Shown: piece after piece, positions 16,942-25,490 of the stretch | Layout of the letters: every line of letters starts with the position of its first letter | Position numbering within the stretch: position 1 is the stretch's first letter | Source: Roseomonas populi | GTDB lineage: Bacteria; Pseudomonadota; Alphaproteobacteria; Acetobacterales; Acetobacteraceae | Length of the DNA: 64,000 nucleotides | Reading direction: 5' to 3' | Assembly: GCF_024594815.1 (NCBI RefSeq) | Contig: NZ_JANJOU010000008.1 | Location: 1 to 64,000 of the forward strand | The notes under the pieces: model-generated | Told to the model about the DNA's origin: nothing | The model's input: only the letters and a program-made list of their open reading frames with translations | Databases searched by the model: none | Position numbers and translations under genes: made by a program

Positions 16942-17766
16942 TCAGAAGCCGTAGAGGCGGGCGGGGTTGTCCACCAGCAGGCGCTGCAGGCCGCTCTCCT
17001 CCGCCATCAGCGGCAGAAGGTCCAGCAGGGCGGCGTCGTCCTCCACGGCGTGGCGGGGATTGGAGTGCGGGAAGTCCGTGCCCCAGACGACGCGGTCCGG
17101 CGCGGCCGCGATCAGGGCGCGGGCGAAGGGCAGAGCATCGTGGAAGGGTGCACCGGTCGCCGAGACGCGATCGCTGCCGGAGAGCTTCACCCAGCAGTTC
17201 TCACGCCGCACTTGTTCCAGCAGGGCGCGGAAGGCGGGCTGGTCGGGGCCGCCCGCGGCGTCCACGCGGCCCATATGGTCGATGACGAAGGGGATGCGGA
17301 GGGCGTCCAGCTCGTCCCGAAGCTCGATCAGGTCGGCGGCGTCCAGGTGGATCTGGGCGTGCCAGCCGAGGGGGGCGATGCGGTCCACGGTGCGACGGAA
17401 GAAGCCGAGGTCGGGGCGCGCCTTCAGGTGCTTCACGAAGCCGAAGCGCACGCCGCGGATGCCGCCCTCGTGCAGGGCCTGGAGGGCCTTGTCGTCGAAG
17501 CTGTCGTCGATCAGGGCGATGCCGCGGTAGCGGCCGTTGCTGGAGGCGATGGCATCCAGCATGGCGCGGTTGTCGGTGCCGTGGACGATGGCCTGGACGA
17601 TGACAGAGCGGGTGAGCCCGAGGCGGGCGTAGAGGGCGGCCAGGTCCTCCTTCCCGCGGTCAGGCGGGGTGAAGGGGCGGTTCTCCGCGAAGGGGAAGCG
17701 CGCCGTGGGGCCCCAGATGTGGCAGTGGGCGTCGCAGGCGTTCGGCGGGGGTGTGTAGCCGGGCAT
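16942..17766 (-). CDS. LigI-like amidohydrolase (2-pyrone-4,6-dicarboxylate hydrolase family)
   Basis: A 274-residue TIM-barrel hydrolase. DAHCHIWGP gives the HxH pair at 14 and 16; PFTPPDRGKEDLAALYARLGL and VIVQAIVHGTDNRA closely follow the LigI pattern; WGTDFPH begins at 228 and carries the catalytic Asp. LigI opens a pyrone lactone in lignin-derived aromatic catabolism; this protein probably opens a related cyclic ester. It is the last gene of the IclR-led operon, and its ATG overlaps the preceding Bug stop by one base. Confidence 0.87.
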   Translation of the reverse strand: MPGYTPPPNACDAHCHIWGPTARFPFAENRPFTPPDRGKEDLAALYARLGLTRSVIVQAIVHGTDNRAMLDAIASSNGRYRGIALIDDSFDDKALQALHEGGIRGVRFGFVKHLKARPDLGFFRRTVDRIAPLGWHAQIHLDAADLIELRDELDALRIPFVIDHMGRVDAAGGPDQPAFRALLEQVRRENCWVKLSGSDRVSATGAPFHDALPFARALIAAAPDRVVWGTDFPHSNPRHAVEDDAALLDLLPLMAEESGLQRLLVDNPARLYGF

Positions 17767-18743
17767 CAGTCGGCCTTCACGCCGGCGGCGCGCACCACCT
17801 CGCCCCAGCGGCCCACTTCCTCGCGGATGAAGGACAGGGCTTCGTCCGGGCGGCTGACGATGATGCGGGCGCCCTGGGAGATGAACTGGTTGGCGGTGGC
17901 GGGCCGGGCCATGGCGGCGGCGGTGGCGGCATGGAGACGGGCCACGCGATCGGGCGGCGTGCCGGCGGGGGCGAGGAGGGCATACCAGTTCTCGATCTCC
18001 ATGCCCTGGACGCCGGCCTCGGCGAAGGTCGGGACCTCGGGCAGGGCGGGGGAGCGCTGCGGGCTGGTGACGGCGAGGGCGCGGAGGCGGCCTTCCTGCA
18101 CATGGGGCAGCAGCACGGGGAGGTCGAGAAAGGCGACCTCCACCTCATCCGCCAGCAGGGCGGTGATGGCGGGGGCGGCGCCGCGATAGGGGACATGGGC
18201 GATGTTGGCGCCGGTGGCGAGCTTGAAGCGCTCGCCGGAGAGATGCGGCGTGCCGCCAGGGCCGGAGGAGCCGAAGTTCAGGCGGCCGGGCTGCGCCTTG
18301 GCCAGCGCGACGAGCTCCGCCACGCTGCGGGCCGGGAGCTTGGGGTTCACGCAGAGCAGGGTGGGCACGCCGGCCACGATGGAGACGGGCGCGAAGTCCT
18401 TGCGGGAGTCGTATGGGTTGTTCGGCAGGAGCGTGACGTTCACCGCCACGGCGCCGGTGCTGCTGAAGCCGAGGGTGTAGCCGTCCGGCTGGGCCTTCGC
18501 GACCGCGTCCGTGCCCACCACCCCGCCGGCGCCGGAGCGGTTCTCCACCACCACGGAAGTCTTCAGCTCCTCCGACAGCGCCTGGGCCACGATGCGGGCG
18601 GAGAGATCCACCGGGCCACCCGGCGGGAAGGGCACAAGCAGGCGGATGGGCTTGTCGGGGAAGGACTGGGCGGCGGCGCCGCGCAGCGCGGGTGCGGCCA
18701 GGGCCGCGCCGAGCAGGGCGCGGCGGGCAAGGGGCGGGACCAT
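17766..18743 (-). CDS. Bug/TctC-family receptor
   Basis: Periplasmic receptor of 325 residues with a signal peptide ending at about GAAAQ-S. The Bug signature FPDKPIRLLVPFPPGGPVDLSAR follows, with ENRSGAGGVVGTDAV and IAHVPYRGAAPAI. In the IclR-led operon it lies between an SDR and the LigI-like hydrolase gene and is translationally coupled to the latter (TGATG). It is very similar in layout to the Bug gene at 19605 two positions upstream, suggesting a duplication within the operon. Confidence 0.9.
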   Translation of the reverse strand: MVPPLARRALLGAALAAPALRGAAAQSFPDKPIRLLVPFPPGGPVDLSARIVAQALSEELKTSVVVENRSGAGGVVGTDAVAKAQPDGYTLGFSSTGAVAVNVTLLPNNPYDSRKDFAPVSIVAGVPTLLCVNPKLPARSVAELVALAKAQPGRLNFGSSGPGGTPHLSGERFKLATGANIAHVPYRGAAPAITALLADEVEVAFLDLPVLLPHVQEGRLRALAVTSPQRSPALPEVPTFAEAGVQGMEIENWYALLAPAGTPPDRVARLHAATAAAMARPATANQFISQGARIIVSRPDEALSFIREEVGRWGEVVRAAGVKAD

Positions 18744-18766
18744 GGGACGTTTCCTCGTCTTGTCGT

Positions 18767-19567
18767 TCAGTCGCAGCGGACGGACATGCCGCCATCCACC
18801 ACGATCTCCGTGCCCGTGACGAAGCGCGCCTCGTCCGAGGCGAGGAAGAGGGCGGCGGCCGCCGTGTCGCGCCCGTCGCCGGCGAAGCCGAGCGGGATGC
18901 GCTTGACGCGGGAAGCGAGGAGCGCCTGCACGTCGCCGCCCGCGCGCTGGCCGGCCAAGCGCGTCTCCACCATCGGAGTGTGCATCTGGCCGGGGACCAC
19001 GGTGTTCACGCGGATGTTGCGGGCGGCGTACTCCACGGCGACGACGCGGGAGAACTGGATGATCCCAGCCTTGGAGGCCGCGTAGGCGACCTGTGCCGCG
19101 CCGGTCCAGCGGAGGCCGGAGGTGGAGGCGGTGTTGACGATGGCGCCGCCGCCCTGCCGTTCCATGACGGGCAGGACGTGCTTGCAGGTGAGGAAGACGC
19201 TCTTCAGGTTGTAGTCGATCTGGGTGTCCCAGACCTCCTCGCTCATCTCCACCGGGCCACCCTTGGCGGAGCCGCCGACATTGTTCACCAGCACGTCGAT
19301 GCGGCCGTATTCTGCCAGCGCCGCCTGCACCATGGCGGCGATGGAATCGCTGCTCATCACGTCGCAGCTGCCGGCGGCGAAGCGGCCGCCTTCCTCGCGG
19401 ATGCGGGCGGCGGTTTCATCCATGGCGCCGGGGTTCTTGTCCACGCCGTAGACGAGCGCGCCTTCGCGCGCGAAGAGCACGGCGGCGGCGCGGCCATTGC
19501 CCCAGCCCGGGCCGACGGAGCCGGCGCCGGTGATGACGGCGACCTTTCCTTCGAGGCGTCCTGCCAT
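18767..19567 (-). CDS. SDR family oxidoreductase with extended glycine loop
   Basis: Short-chain dehydrogenase of 266 residues. Catalytic residues are Ser148 and Tyr162-x3-Lys166 (YAASK), with NNVGG at 95-99. The cofactor loop is not the usual TGxxxGxG: it reads TGAGSVGPGWGNGRA (13-27), longer than normal. Asp43 after the second strand suggests NAD(H). The C-terminal VVDGG motif is intact. The SDR at 24090 shares the first ten residues (MAGRLEGKVA) and the same loop length. It is the fifth gene of the IclR-led operon. Confidence 0.9.
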   Translation of the reverse strand: MAGRLEGKVAVITGAGSVGPGWGNGRAAAVLFAREGALVYGVDKNPGAMDETAARIREEGGRFAAGSCDVMSSDSIAAMVQAALAEYGRIDVLVNNVGGSAKGGPVEMSEEVWDTQIDYNLKSVFLTCKHVLPVMERQGGGAIVNTASTSGLRWTGAAQVAYAASKAGIIQFSRVVAVEYAARNIRVNTVVPGQMHTPMVETRLAGQRAGGDVQALLASRVKRIPLGFAGDGRDTAAAALFLASDEARFVTGTEIVVDGGMSVRCD

Positions 19568-19604
19568 TGTTTGGTCTCCTGCTTGTTGAGGGAGGCGTTC
19601 CGCC

Positions 19605-20582
19605 TCAGTCCATCCGGATGTTGGCGCGGCGGCCGACCTCGCCCCAACGGGCGCTCTCGGCCACGATGAAGTCGCGGAACTCGGCCTGCGTGCCGCCGAC
19701 GGGGCGGGCGCCCTGCTCGGCGTAAGCCTTCACCAGATCCGGGTCGCGCAGGGCGCGCGCGGCGGCCTCCTGCAGCAGGGCCTGGATCGGGGCGGGCACC
19801 TTCGACGAGGTGACGAGGCCGTACCAGTTGTCCGCGACGACCGGCACGCCGGCCTCGGCCATGGTGGGCGTCTGCGGCAGGAGGGGGGAGCGCTCGCCGC
19901 TGGCGAGGGCGATGGGGCGAAGGGCGTTGCCCTGCACCTGGGACATCATGGCCGGCATGTCCGCGAACATCATCTGCACCTGGCCGGCGATGAGATCCGT
20001 GACGGCAGGCGCGGCGCCGCGATAGGGGACGTGGGTGATGTCGATCCCGGCGGCGGCGCGGAAGGCTTCCCCGGCCAGGTGGGGCATGGAGCCGATGCCG
20101 GAGGAGCCGTAATTCACCTTCCCCGGGTTCTTCTTCGCGTAGTCCACCAGCTCCGCCACGCTGTTCACGGGGAGGGAGGGCGGCACCGCCAGCAATTCCG
20201 GCATCAGCGCGACGAGGGTGATGGGGGCCACGTCTTTCGCGACGTCGAAGGGCATGGGGGCGCCGAGCACGGGGGAGATGGCGATGGCACCCGCGCTGGT
20301 AAGGCAGAGGCTGCGGCCATCGGGCGCGGATTTCACCACGTTGTCCGTGCCGATCACGCCGCCGGCGCCGGAGCGGTTCTCCACCACCACGTTGCGCTCG
20401 AGGATGGCGCCGAGCTTCTGGCCGAGCACGCGGGCGACGAGGTCGTTCGGGCCGCCGGGCGGGAAGGGCACGACGAGGCGGATGGGGCCGTCCGGGATGC
20501 GGGCGGACTGCGCGAGGGCGGGGCGGGCGAGAGGGATCGCTGCGGCGGCAATCAGGCCGGCGAGCTGGCGGCGGGTGGTCAT
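19605..20582 (-). CDS. Bug/TctC-family receptor
   Basis: Periplasmic receptor of 325 residues. The ATG at 20582 starts a signal peptide (MTTRRQLAGLIAAAAIPLARPALAQ), whereas the open frame upstream belongs to shadow sequence. The Bug landmarks are PIRLVVPFPPGGPNDLVAR, ENRSGAGGVIGTDNV and ITHVPYRGAAPAV. It lies 28 bases after the SMP-30-type lactonase gene in the IclR-led operon. It probably supplies the operon's substrate, with the second Bug at 17766 binding a related acid. Confidence 0.9.
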   Translation of the reverse strand: MTTRRQLAGLIAAAAIPLARPALAQSARIPDGPIRLVVPFPPGGPNDLVARVLGQKLGAILERNVVVENRSGAGGVIGTDNVVKSAPDGRSLCLTSAGAIAISPVLGAPMPFDVAKDVAPITLVALMPELLAVPPSLPVNSVAELVDYAKKNPGKVNYGSSGIGSMPHLAGEAFRAAAGIDITHVPYRGAAPAVTDLIAGQVQMMFADMPAMMSQVQGNALRPIALASGERSPLLPQTPTMAEAGVPVVADNWYGLVTSSKVPAPIQALLQEAAARALRDPDLVKAYAEQGARPVGGTQAEFRDFIVAESARWGEVGRRANIRMD

Positions 20583-20610
20583 GGGCGTTTCCTTCCGGAT
20601 CAGGGCGCGG

Positions 20611-21558
20611 CTAGCCGCCGGGCGTTCCCTGCGTGTTGACGTAGAGCGCGTAGAGGGAGTGGCTGGCAGCCATGAACAGCCGGTTGCGGTGGCGCCCGCC
20701 GAAGGCGAGGTTGGCGCAGCGCTCCGGCAGGTGGATGTGGCCGATGGGCTCGCCGGCGGGGTTGAAGACGCGTACGCCGTCCTGCTCCGGGTCCATGCCC
20801 CAGCCGCACCAGAGATTGCCGTCCACGTCCACGCGGAAGCCGTCCGGCGTGCCGGTGCCGGCATCGACCAGCACGCGGGTGTTGCGCAGGGTGTCGCCCG
20901 CCACGTCGAAGACGCGGATGTTGCGCGGGCGGGCGCGGGATTCGATGACGTAGAGCTTCGATTCGTCCGGGCTGAAGGCGAGGCCGTTGGGGCCGTTCAC
21001 GTCGTCCGCCACCACCGTCGCGCGGCCGGTGGCGCCGTCGATGCGGTAGATGTTGGCGGGGAGCTCCTGCTCGGCCTTCTCGCCCTGGTAGTGGCCGACG
21101 ATGCCGAAGGGCGGGTCGGTGAACCAGATGGAGCCGTCCGACTTCACCACCACGTCGTTGGGGGAGTTCAGGCGCTTGCCGCCGAAGGAGTCGAGGAGCA
21201 CGGTGATCGCGCCGTCATGCTCGGTCCGGGTCACGCGGCGGCCGCCGGCCTCGCTGCCGTGCTCGCAGGTGACGAGGCGTCCTTCGCGGTCCCGCGTGTT
21301 GCCGTTGGCGCGGTTGGAGGGGGCGCGGAAGGTGGAGACGGTGCCGGTGGCCTCGCTCCAGAGGAGGATGCGGTCGTTGGGCACGTCGCTGAAGAGCAGG
21401 CTGCGCCAGGCGCCGAACCAGACCGGGCCTTCGGCCCAGCGGCAGCCGGTGTGGAGGCGCTCCACGCCGGCCAGCGCCAGGTGATACCGCTCGAAGCTGT
21501 GGTCCAGCGCGCGAATTGCCGGATCAGGGTAGCGGAGGCTCGGTTCCCAGGCCGTCAC
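20611..21558 (-). CDS. SMP-30/gluconolactonase-family lactonase
   Basis: Six-bladed beta-propeller lactonase of 315 residues. Typical segments are CRWAEGPVWFGAWRSLLFSDV (metal-binding Glu), RANGNTRDREGRLVTCEH, LNSPNDVVVKSDGSIWFTDPPFG and VNGPNGLAFSPDESKLYVIES, all characteristic of the SMP-30 fold that hydrolyses sugar-acid lactones with a divalent metal. The GTG at 21558 overlaps the stop of the upstream carboxymuconolactone-decarboxylase-like gene (GTGA). No signal peptide is evident. Together with the LigI-like hydrolase it gives this operon two lactone-opening enzymes. Confidence 0.88.
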   Translation of the reverse strand: MTAWEPSLRYPDPAIRALDHSFERYHLALAGVERLHTGCRWAEGPVWFGAWRSLLFSDVPNDRILLWSEATGTVSTFRAPSNRANGNTRDREGRLVTCEHGSEAGGRRVTRTEHDGAITVLLDSFGGKRLNSPNDVVVKSDGSIWFTDPPFGIVGHYQGEKAEQELPANIYRIDGATGRATVVADDVNGPNGLAFSPDESKLYVIESRARPRNIRVFDVAGDTLRNTRVLVDAGTGTPDGFRVDVDGNLWCGWGMDPEQDGVRVFNPAGEPIGHIHLPERCANLAFGGRHRNRLFMAASHSLYALYVNTQGTPGG

Positions 21559-22127
21559 GGCACAGGGTCTCCCGGTTCTGCGCCCAGTTCCGGCGCGAAG
21601 GCGTCGGGCAGGCCGATCTCGAAGACGTTCAGTGTCATCGCGACGAGGGTGTAGTAGCCGAGCAGGGCCACGAGCTCGACCATGCCGCGCTCGCCCAGGA
21701 CTTCCACCCCGCGGCGGTAGAGGTCGTCCGGCACGCGGCGCGTGGCCATCAGGGTGGTGGAGACATCGTAGATCGCCTGCTCCTGAGCGTCCCGCAGCAC
21801 GGGCGCGCGGCGCTCGGCGATGGCGGCCACCACCTCCGGGTCCATCCCGGCTTTCAGCCCCTCGCGCTTGTGCACGGTCCACTCGTAGTGCGCCGTCCAG
21901 TGGCGCCCGACGATCAAGATGGCCAGCTCGCTCAGGCGCGGCTCGAGCGTGGTCTGGTAGCGCAGCAGCTCGCCGAGGCGCTGGCCGCGGCGGGCCAGTT
22001 CCGGGTTCTTCAGCCAGGCGATCATCGGGGCGGGCACGCGGCCGCGGATGCCGGAGACGGCCTCCTGGCAGACCTCCTGCTCCTCGACCGTGCGATCCGC
22101 CTCGGGCGTCAGTTGAATGCGTGCCAT
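21555..22127 (-). CDS. Carboxymuconolactone decarboxylase / AhpD-like protein
   Basis: An all-helical protein of 190 residues with the CMD-family block LSELAILIVGRHWTAHYEWTVHKREGLKAGM and a C-terminal LLGYYTLVAMTLNVFEIGLP. The CxxC of AhpD-type peroxidase partners is absent, so a decarboxylase or hydratase role is more likely than thiol chemistry. A companion to lactonases in aromatic or sugar-acid pathways is common for this family. It is 25 bases downstream of the IclR gene and overlaps the next gene by four bases. Confidence 0.85.
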   Translation of the reverse strand: MARIQLTPEADRTVEEQEVCQEAVSGIRGRVPAPMIAWLKNPELARRGQRLGELLRYQTTLEPRLSELAILIVGRHWTAHYEWTVHKREGLKAGMDPEVVAAIAERRAPVLRDAQEQAIYDVSTTLMATRRVPDDLYRRGVEVLGERGMVELVALLGYYTLVAMTLNVFEIGLPDAFAPELGAEPGDPVP

Positions 22128-22152
22128 CTCTTCCGTTTCTCCCTTGCGGCGC

Positions 22153-22953
22153 TCAGCGCGCGGCGCGTTCCAGCGGCGCCGGGTCGCCGCCCAGGTCGCG
22201 AGTCATGGCCATGGCTTCCCGCAGCACCAGGGGCACGCAGATCGCCTCCGTCTCCGGCGTGAAGCGGTAGAGCGGCACGGAGATGCCGATGGAACCGGCG
22301 ACCTTGCCGTCCGCGTCCAGCACGGGGCAGGCGATGGCGGCGATCTGGGGCAGCCGCTCGCCCCGGCTGACCACGGGCAGGGCCTCGCCGATCTCCAGCG
22401 CGATGAGCGAGCGGCCATGGGCGCCGCGGCCGAGGGGCTGGGCCTCGCCGACATGGGCGACGTCACGCACGAGCTGGGGTGAATCCAGGCGGAAGACGCA
22501 GCGGCGCTGATCGCCCTCCCGCACGAAGAAGGCGGCGCTCTCCCGGCTCTCGGCGCGCAGTCGCTCCAGCGCGGGCATGACGTGGTGCTCCAGGCGAAGG
22601 GATCGGCGGAACAGGTCGCCCAGCAGCAGCAGGGTGGGGCCGAGGAGGTAGCCGCCGGAGGGCAGGCGCTTGACGAAGCCGTGCCCTTCCAGCGTGCCGA
22701 GCAGGCGCAGCGCGGTGGTCATGTTCAGCCCGGCTCGGCGGGAAAGCTCCGTCAGGCCCAGCGGCCCGTCCTCCTCCCGGAAGGCGCGCAGCAGGACCAG
22801 GGCACGGTCCACGGCGCGCACGCCGTCGCCGGGCAGCCCGCCGACGGGTGCGAGGGGCGGCACGGCGCGCAGCGGCGCGCCGGAGGGCGCCGGCGCCTCC
22901 TCGGGCGCGGGTTCCGCGGCGGGCTTCGGTGCGCGTCGGGGCTGCTTTGCCAT
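22153..22953 (-). CDS. IclR-family transcriptional regulator
   Basis: A 266-residue IclR regulator. After a Pro/Ala-rich N-terminal extension (about 40 residues) comes the winged helix-turn-helix (VRAVDRALVLLRAFREEDGPLGLTELSRR...TTALRLLGTLE). The GAF-like effector domain follows (about 105-260, with GRGAHGRSLIAL and GSIGISVPLYRF). It is the first gene of a seven-gene operon and is divergent from a Bug-SDR pair, so it probably controls both directions and itself. Confidence 0.9.
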   Translation of the reverse strand: MAKQPRRAPKPAAEPAPEEAPAPSGAPLRAVPPLAPVGGLPGDGVRAVDRALVLLRAFREEDGPLGLTELSRRAGLNMTTALRLLGTLEGHGFVKRLPSGGYLLGPTLLLLGDLFRRSLRLEHHVMPALERLRAESRESAAFFVREGDQRRCVFRLDSPQLVRDVAHVGEAQPLGRGAHGRSLIALEIGEALPVVSRGERLPQIAAIACPVLDADGKVAGSIGISVPLYRFTPETEAICVPLVLREAMAMTRDLGGDPAPLERAAR

Positions 22954-23052
22954 ACCGGCAGGCTAGCCCTTCCTTTCACGTGATGGAAGTGACTTGCGCA
23001 GGACGGAAGTGGCGGCCTAGCTTGCCGCCAGAACGAAGCGGAGGGATGCGCC
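22954..23052. promoter_or_regulatory. IclR divergent promoter region with repeats
   Basis: A 99-base space between the IclR gene and the divergent Bug gene. It holds a perfect 8-bp palindrome TCACGTGA (22976-22983) and two direct copies of GGAAGTG (22985-22991 and 23005-23011) with starts 20 bases apart, about two helical turns. These are the best candidates for the IclR operator and for -35 region overlap. CTAGC also occurs near both ends of the spacer. Confidence 0.4.
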
Positions 23053-24078
23053 ATGAACACCGGGCAGCGCGGCGACCGGGCCGCCGGAACGAGACCGCCC
23101 ACGCGGCGGCGGAGCCTGCTGCGCCTTTCCGCCGCGGCTGGGCTCCTGGCCCCGCTGCGCGCCCTCCCGGCCCTGGGCGCGGATGCCTATCCCTCCCGGC
23201 CTATCCGGGTGATCGTGCCCTTCACTGCTGGCGGCGGGACGGATGTGGTCGGGCGAGAGCTGGCCCAGATGCTCTCGACGGAGCTCGGGCAGGCCGTGGT
23301 GATCGACAACCGGCCGGGCGGCGGCACGGTGCTGGGGTCCGACCTGGCGTCCAAGGCGGCGCCGGACGGCTACACGCTGCTGCTCACCACTTCGGCGCTA
23401 GCGATCAACGCCTCGCTCGTGAAAAGCCTGCCCTACGATACGGAGAAGGGCTTCTCCGAGGTCGGGCTGATCTGCCACGGGCCGAACGTGCTGGTGGTGC
23501 GGCCGGACAGCCCCTATCGCAGCGTGGCGGACATCATCAGCGCGGCGAAGGCGAAGCCGGGAGAGCTGACATACGGATCCTCCGGCAACGGATCGGCCGT
23601 GCACCTGGCGGCGGAGCTGTTCAAGCTGATGGCCGGGGTGGACATCACCCACGTGCCCTATCGCGGCGCGGGGCCGGCCTATACCGATCTGCTGGGTGGG
23701 CGGCTGGACATGGTGTTCGGCACGGCGGGCGGCGTGGCGGCCTTCGTGAAGGGCGACCGGATGCGCGCGGTGGCCGTCACCTCCCCGCAGCGCACCCCGG
23801 CCTATGAGGGCGTGCCCACGATCGCGGAGACCCTGCCGGGCTACGAGGCGGAGGTCTGGTACGCCGTCTTCGCACCCGGCGGCACGCCGGCGCCGATCCT
23901 GGCGCGGCTGAACGAGGCGATGAAGAAGGTGACGGCCGCGCCCGCCTACCACTCCCGCCTGGCGAGCGAGGGGCTGACCGTCGCGGTGAACAGCCCCGAG
24001 GAGATGACCCGCTTCATGCGTGCCGAGGAGGCCCGCTGGCGGCGCGTGGTGACCGACGGCCGCATCACCTCGGATTGA
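23053..24078 (+). CDS. Bug/TctC-family receptor (Tat-type signal)
   Basis: Periplasmic receptor of 341 residues with a long N-terminal signal containing TRRRSLLRLSAAAG, a plausible twin-arginine export motif, and cleavage near LGA-DAY. The mature part carries YPSRPIRVIVPFTAGGGTD, DNRPGGGTVLGSD and ITHVPYRGAGPAYTD. GCGGAGGG lies just upstream of the ATG. It is divergent from the IclR operon and is followed 11 bases later by an SDR gene, forming the second arm of the IclR divergon. Confidence 0.9.
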   Translation: MNTGQRGDRAAGTRPPTRRRSLLRLSAAAGLLAPLRALPALGADAYPSRPIRVIVPFTAGGGTDVVGRELAQMLSTELGQAVVIDNRPGGGTVLGSDLASKAAPDGYTLLLTTSALAINASLVKSLPYDTEKGFSEVGLICHGPNVLVVRPDSPYRSVADIISAAKAKPGELTYGSSGNGSAVHLAAELFKLMAGVDITHVPYRGAGPAYTDLLGGRLDMVFGTAGGVAAFVKGDRMRAVAVTSPQRTPAYEGVPTIAETLPGYEAEVWYAVFAPGGTPAPILARLNEAMKKVTAAPAYHSRLASEGLTVAVNSPEEMTRFMRAEEARWRRVVTDGRITSD

Positions 24079-24089
24079 AGGAAAAGAAC

Positions 24090-24887
24090 ATGGCCGGACG
24101 GCTTGAAGGCAAGGTCGCGATCGTCGTCGGCGCGGGGCAGCAGCCCGGCGAGACGATCGGCAATGGGCGCGCGGTGGCGGAGCGCTTCGCGGAAGAGGGC
24201 GCGACGCTGCTGCTGGTGGACATCAACGAGGAGTGGGCGGAGGCCACGCGCGCAGCGGTGGAGCGGCATGGCCGCCCCGCTTCCACCCTGCGCGCCGACA
24301 TCACGAAGGAGGAGGACTGCGCCGCCATCGCCCGGACCTGCGTGGAGCGCTACGGCCGCATCGACGTGCTGCACAACAATGTCGGCCGTTCCAGGGGGGA
24401 CCGGAAGACGGCGGAGATGGACGCCGACATGTGGGACGCCATCATGGGCATGAACCTCAAGGGCATGTTCATGACCTGCAAGCACGCCCTGCCGCACATG
24501 GTCGCGCAGAAGTCCGGCTGCATCATCAACATCTCCTCCACCTCCTCGCTCTCCGCGCGGCCGACCGTGACCTACAAGACGAGCAAGGCCGGGGTGAACG
24601 CGCTGACCCAGCACATCGCGATGGAGAACGCGCGTCACGGCATCCGCGCCAACGTCATCCTGCCCGGGCTGATCGACACGCCCATGGCGATCGAGCGCCG
24701 CGCGCAGGAGCGCGGCGTGCCGCGCGAGGTGGTGCGGGCGGAGCGCGAGGCGCTGGTGCCGATGGGGCGGATGGGCACGGCCTGGGACGTGGCGAACGCC
24801 GCGGTGTTCCTGGCCTCGGACGAGGCCGGCTACATCACCGGCGTAATCCTGCCCGTGGACGGGGGGCTGCTGGAAAAGCGGGGGTGA
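24090..24887 (+). CDS. SDR family oxidoreductase with extended glycine loop
   Basis: Short-chain dehydrogenase of 265 residues. Catalytic Tyr162 and Lys166 (YKTSK) and Ser150 are present, NNVG is at 96-99, and PVDGG is near the C-terminus. The cofactor loop is VGAGQQPGETIGNGRA (13-28), longer than the classical motif and matching in length that of the SDR at 18767, with which it also shares MAGRLEGKVA. Asp44 suggests NAD(H). The ATG at 24090 has GGAAAAG just upstream. The two SDRs may act on the same or opposite ends of one substrate under IclR control. Confidence 0.9.
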   Translation: MAGRLEGKVAIVVGAGQQPGETIGNGRAVAERFAEEGATLLLVDINEEWAEATRAAVERHGRPASTLRADITKEEDCAAIARTCVERYGRIDVLHNNVGRSRGDRKTAEMDADMWDAIMGMNLKGMFMTCKHALPHMVAQKSGCIINISSTSSLSARPTVTYKTSKAGVNALTQHIAMENARHGIRANVILPGLIDTPMAIERRAQERGVPREVVRAEREALVPMGRMGTAWDVANAAVFLASDEAGYITGVILPVDGGLLEKRG

Positions 24888-24992
24888 GCGGCGCCCCGGT
24901 AACCCGGGCGATCGCGTTGCTGTCCTGCAATCACCGGTGCTGGCCGCCATCCTGCCGATCGAAAGCACCTTGATCGGGAATGGCCGGCCGGC

Positions 24993-25361
24993 TCAGGGCG
25001 TGGCGGCGCCCTGCAGGAAGGCGATGATGTCGGCGCGGTCCGCCTCGTTGGGCACGCGCGTCGGCATCCGGGAGCCCGGCACCTTCGCGATGGGATTAGC
25101 CAGGTAGGTGTCCAGCTGATCCGGGGTCCACTCGATCCCGGCATTCTTCATCGCGGGCGAGTAGTTGAACCCCTGGACCGAACCGGCAGCCCGGCCAACC
25201 ACGCCCTGGAGGTGCGGCCCCACGCCGTTGCGGGGCTGGGCCAGTTGGTGACAGGCAACGCATTGCCGCTGGAACAGGGTCCCTCCCCTCTCGGCATCCG
25301 CTGCCGCCGCTGGCGTCGCCAGGGCGGCAAGCGCCAGAATCACCAGGGAACGATGCATCAC
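24993..25361 (-). CDS. Class I c-type cytochrome
   Basis: A 122-residue periplasmic monohaem cytochrome c. The signal peptide ends at about AAA-DAE. The haem motif CVACH is at 34-38 and the axial Met is probably Met99 in GSRMPTR. The body follows the cytochrome c2/c550 pattern (NGVGPHLQGVVGR, GIEWTPDQLDTYLANP). It is the last of a minus-strand set with a molybdenum hydroxylase and a Bug receptor, so it is the likely electron acceptor of that enzyme. A second in-frame ATG one codon later is also possible as start. Confidence 0.9.
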   Translation of the reverse strand: MMHRSLVILALAALATPAAAADAERGGTLFQRQCVACHQLAQPRNGVGPHLQGVVGRAAGSVQGFNYSPAMKNAGIEWTPDQLDTYLANPIAKVPGSRMPTRVPNEADRADIIAFLQGAATP

Positions 25362-25490
25362 ATGGCTCCGACATCAGGCGCTGGGCAACAGGTGGTGGCC
25401 CGCTCGCCCGCGCGTGCGGAGTGTGCGCATGGCGCGGGAGGAGGTCCAGCCCGGCGGTGCGGGCACGCCATGGGCGCCAGGGCCACCCGG

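Noticed and set aside
24893-24909. Hairpin after the SDR gene as a terminator
   Set aside because: The stem contains a mismatch and a three-base loop and there is no T-run; evidence is too weak to list it as a feature.
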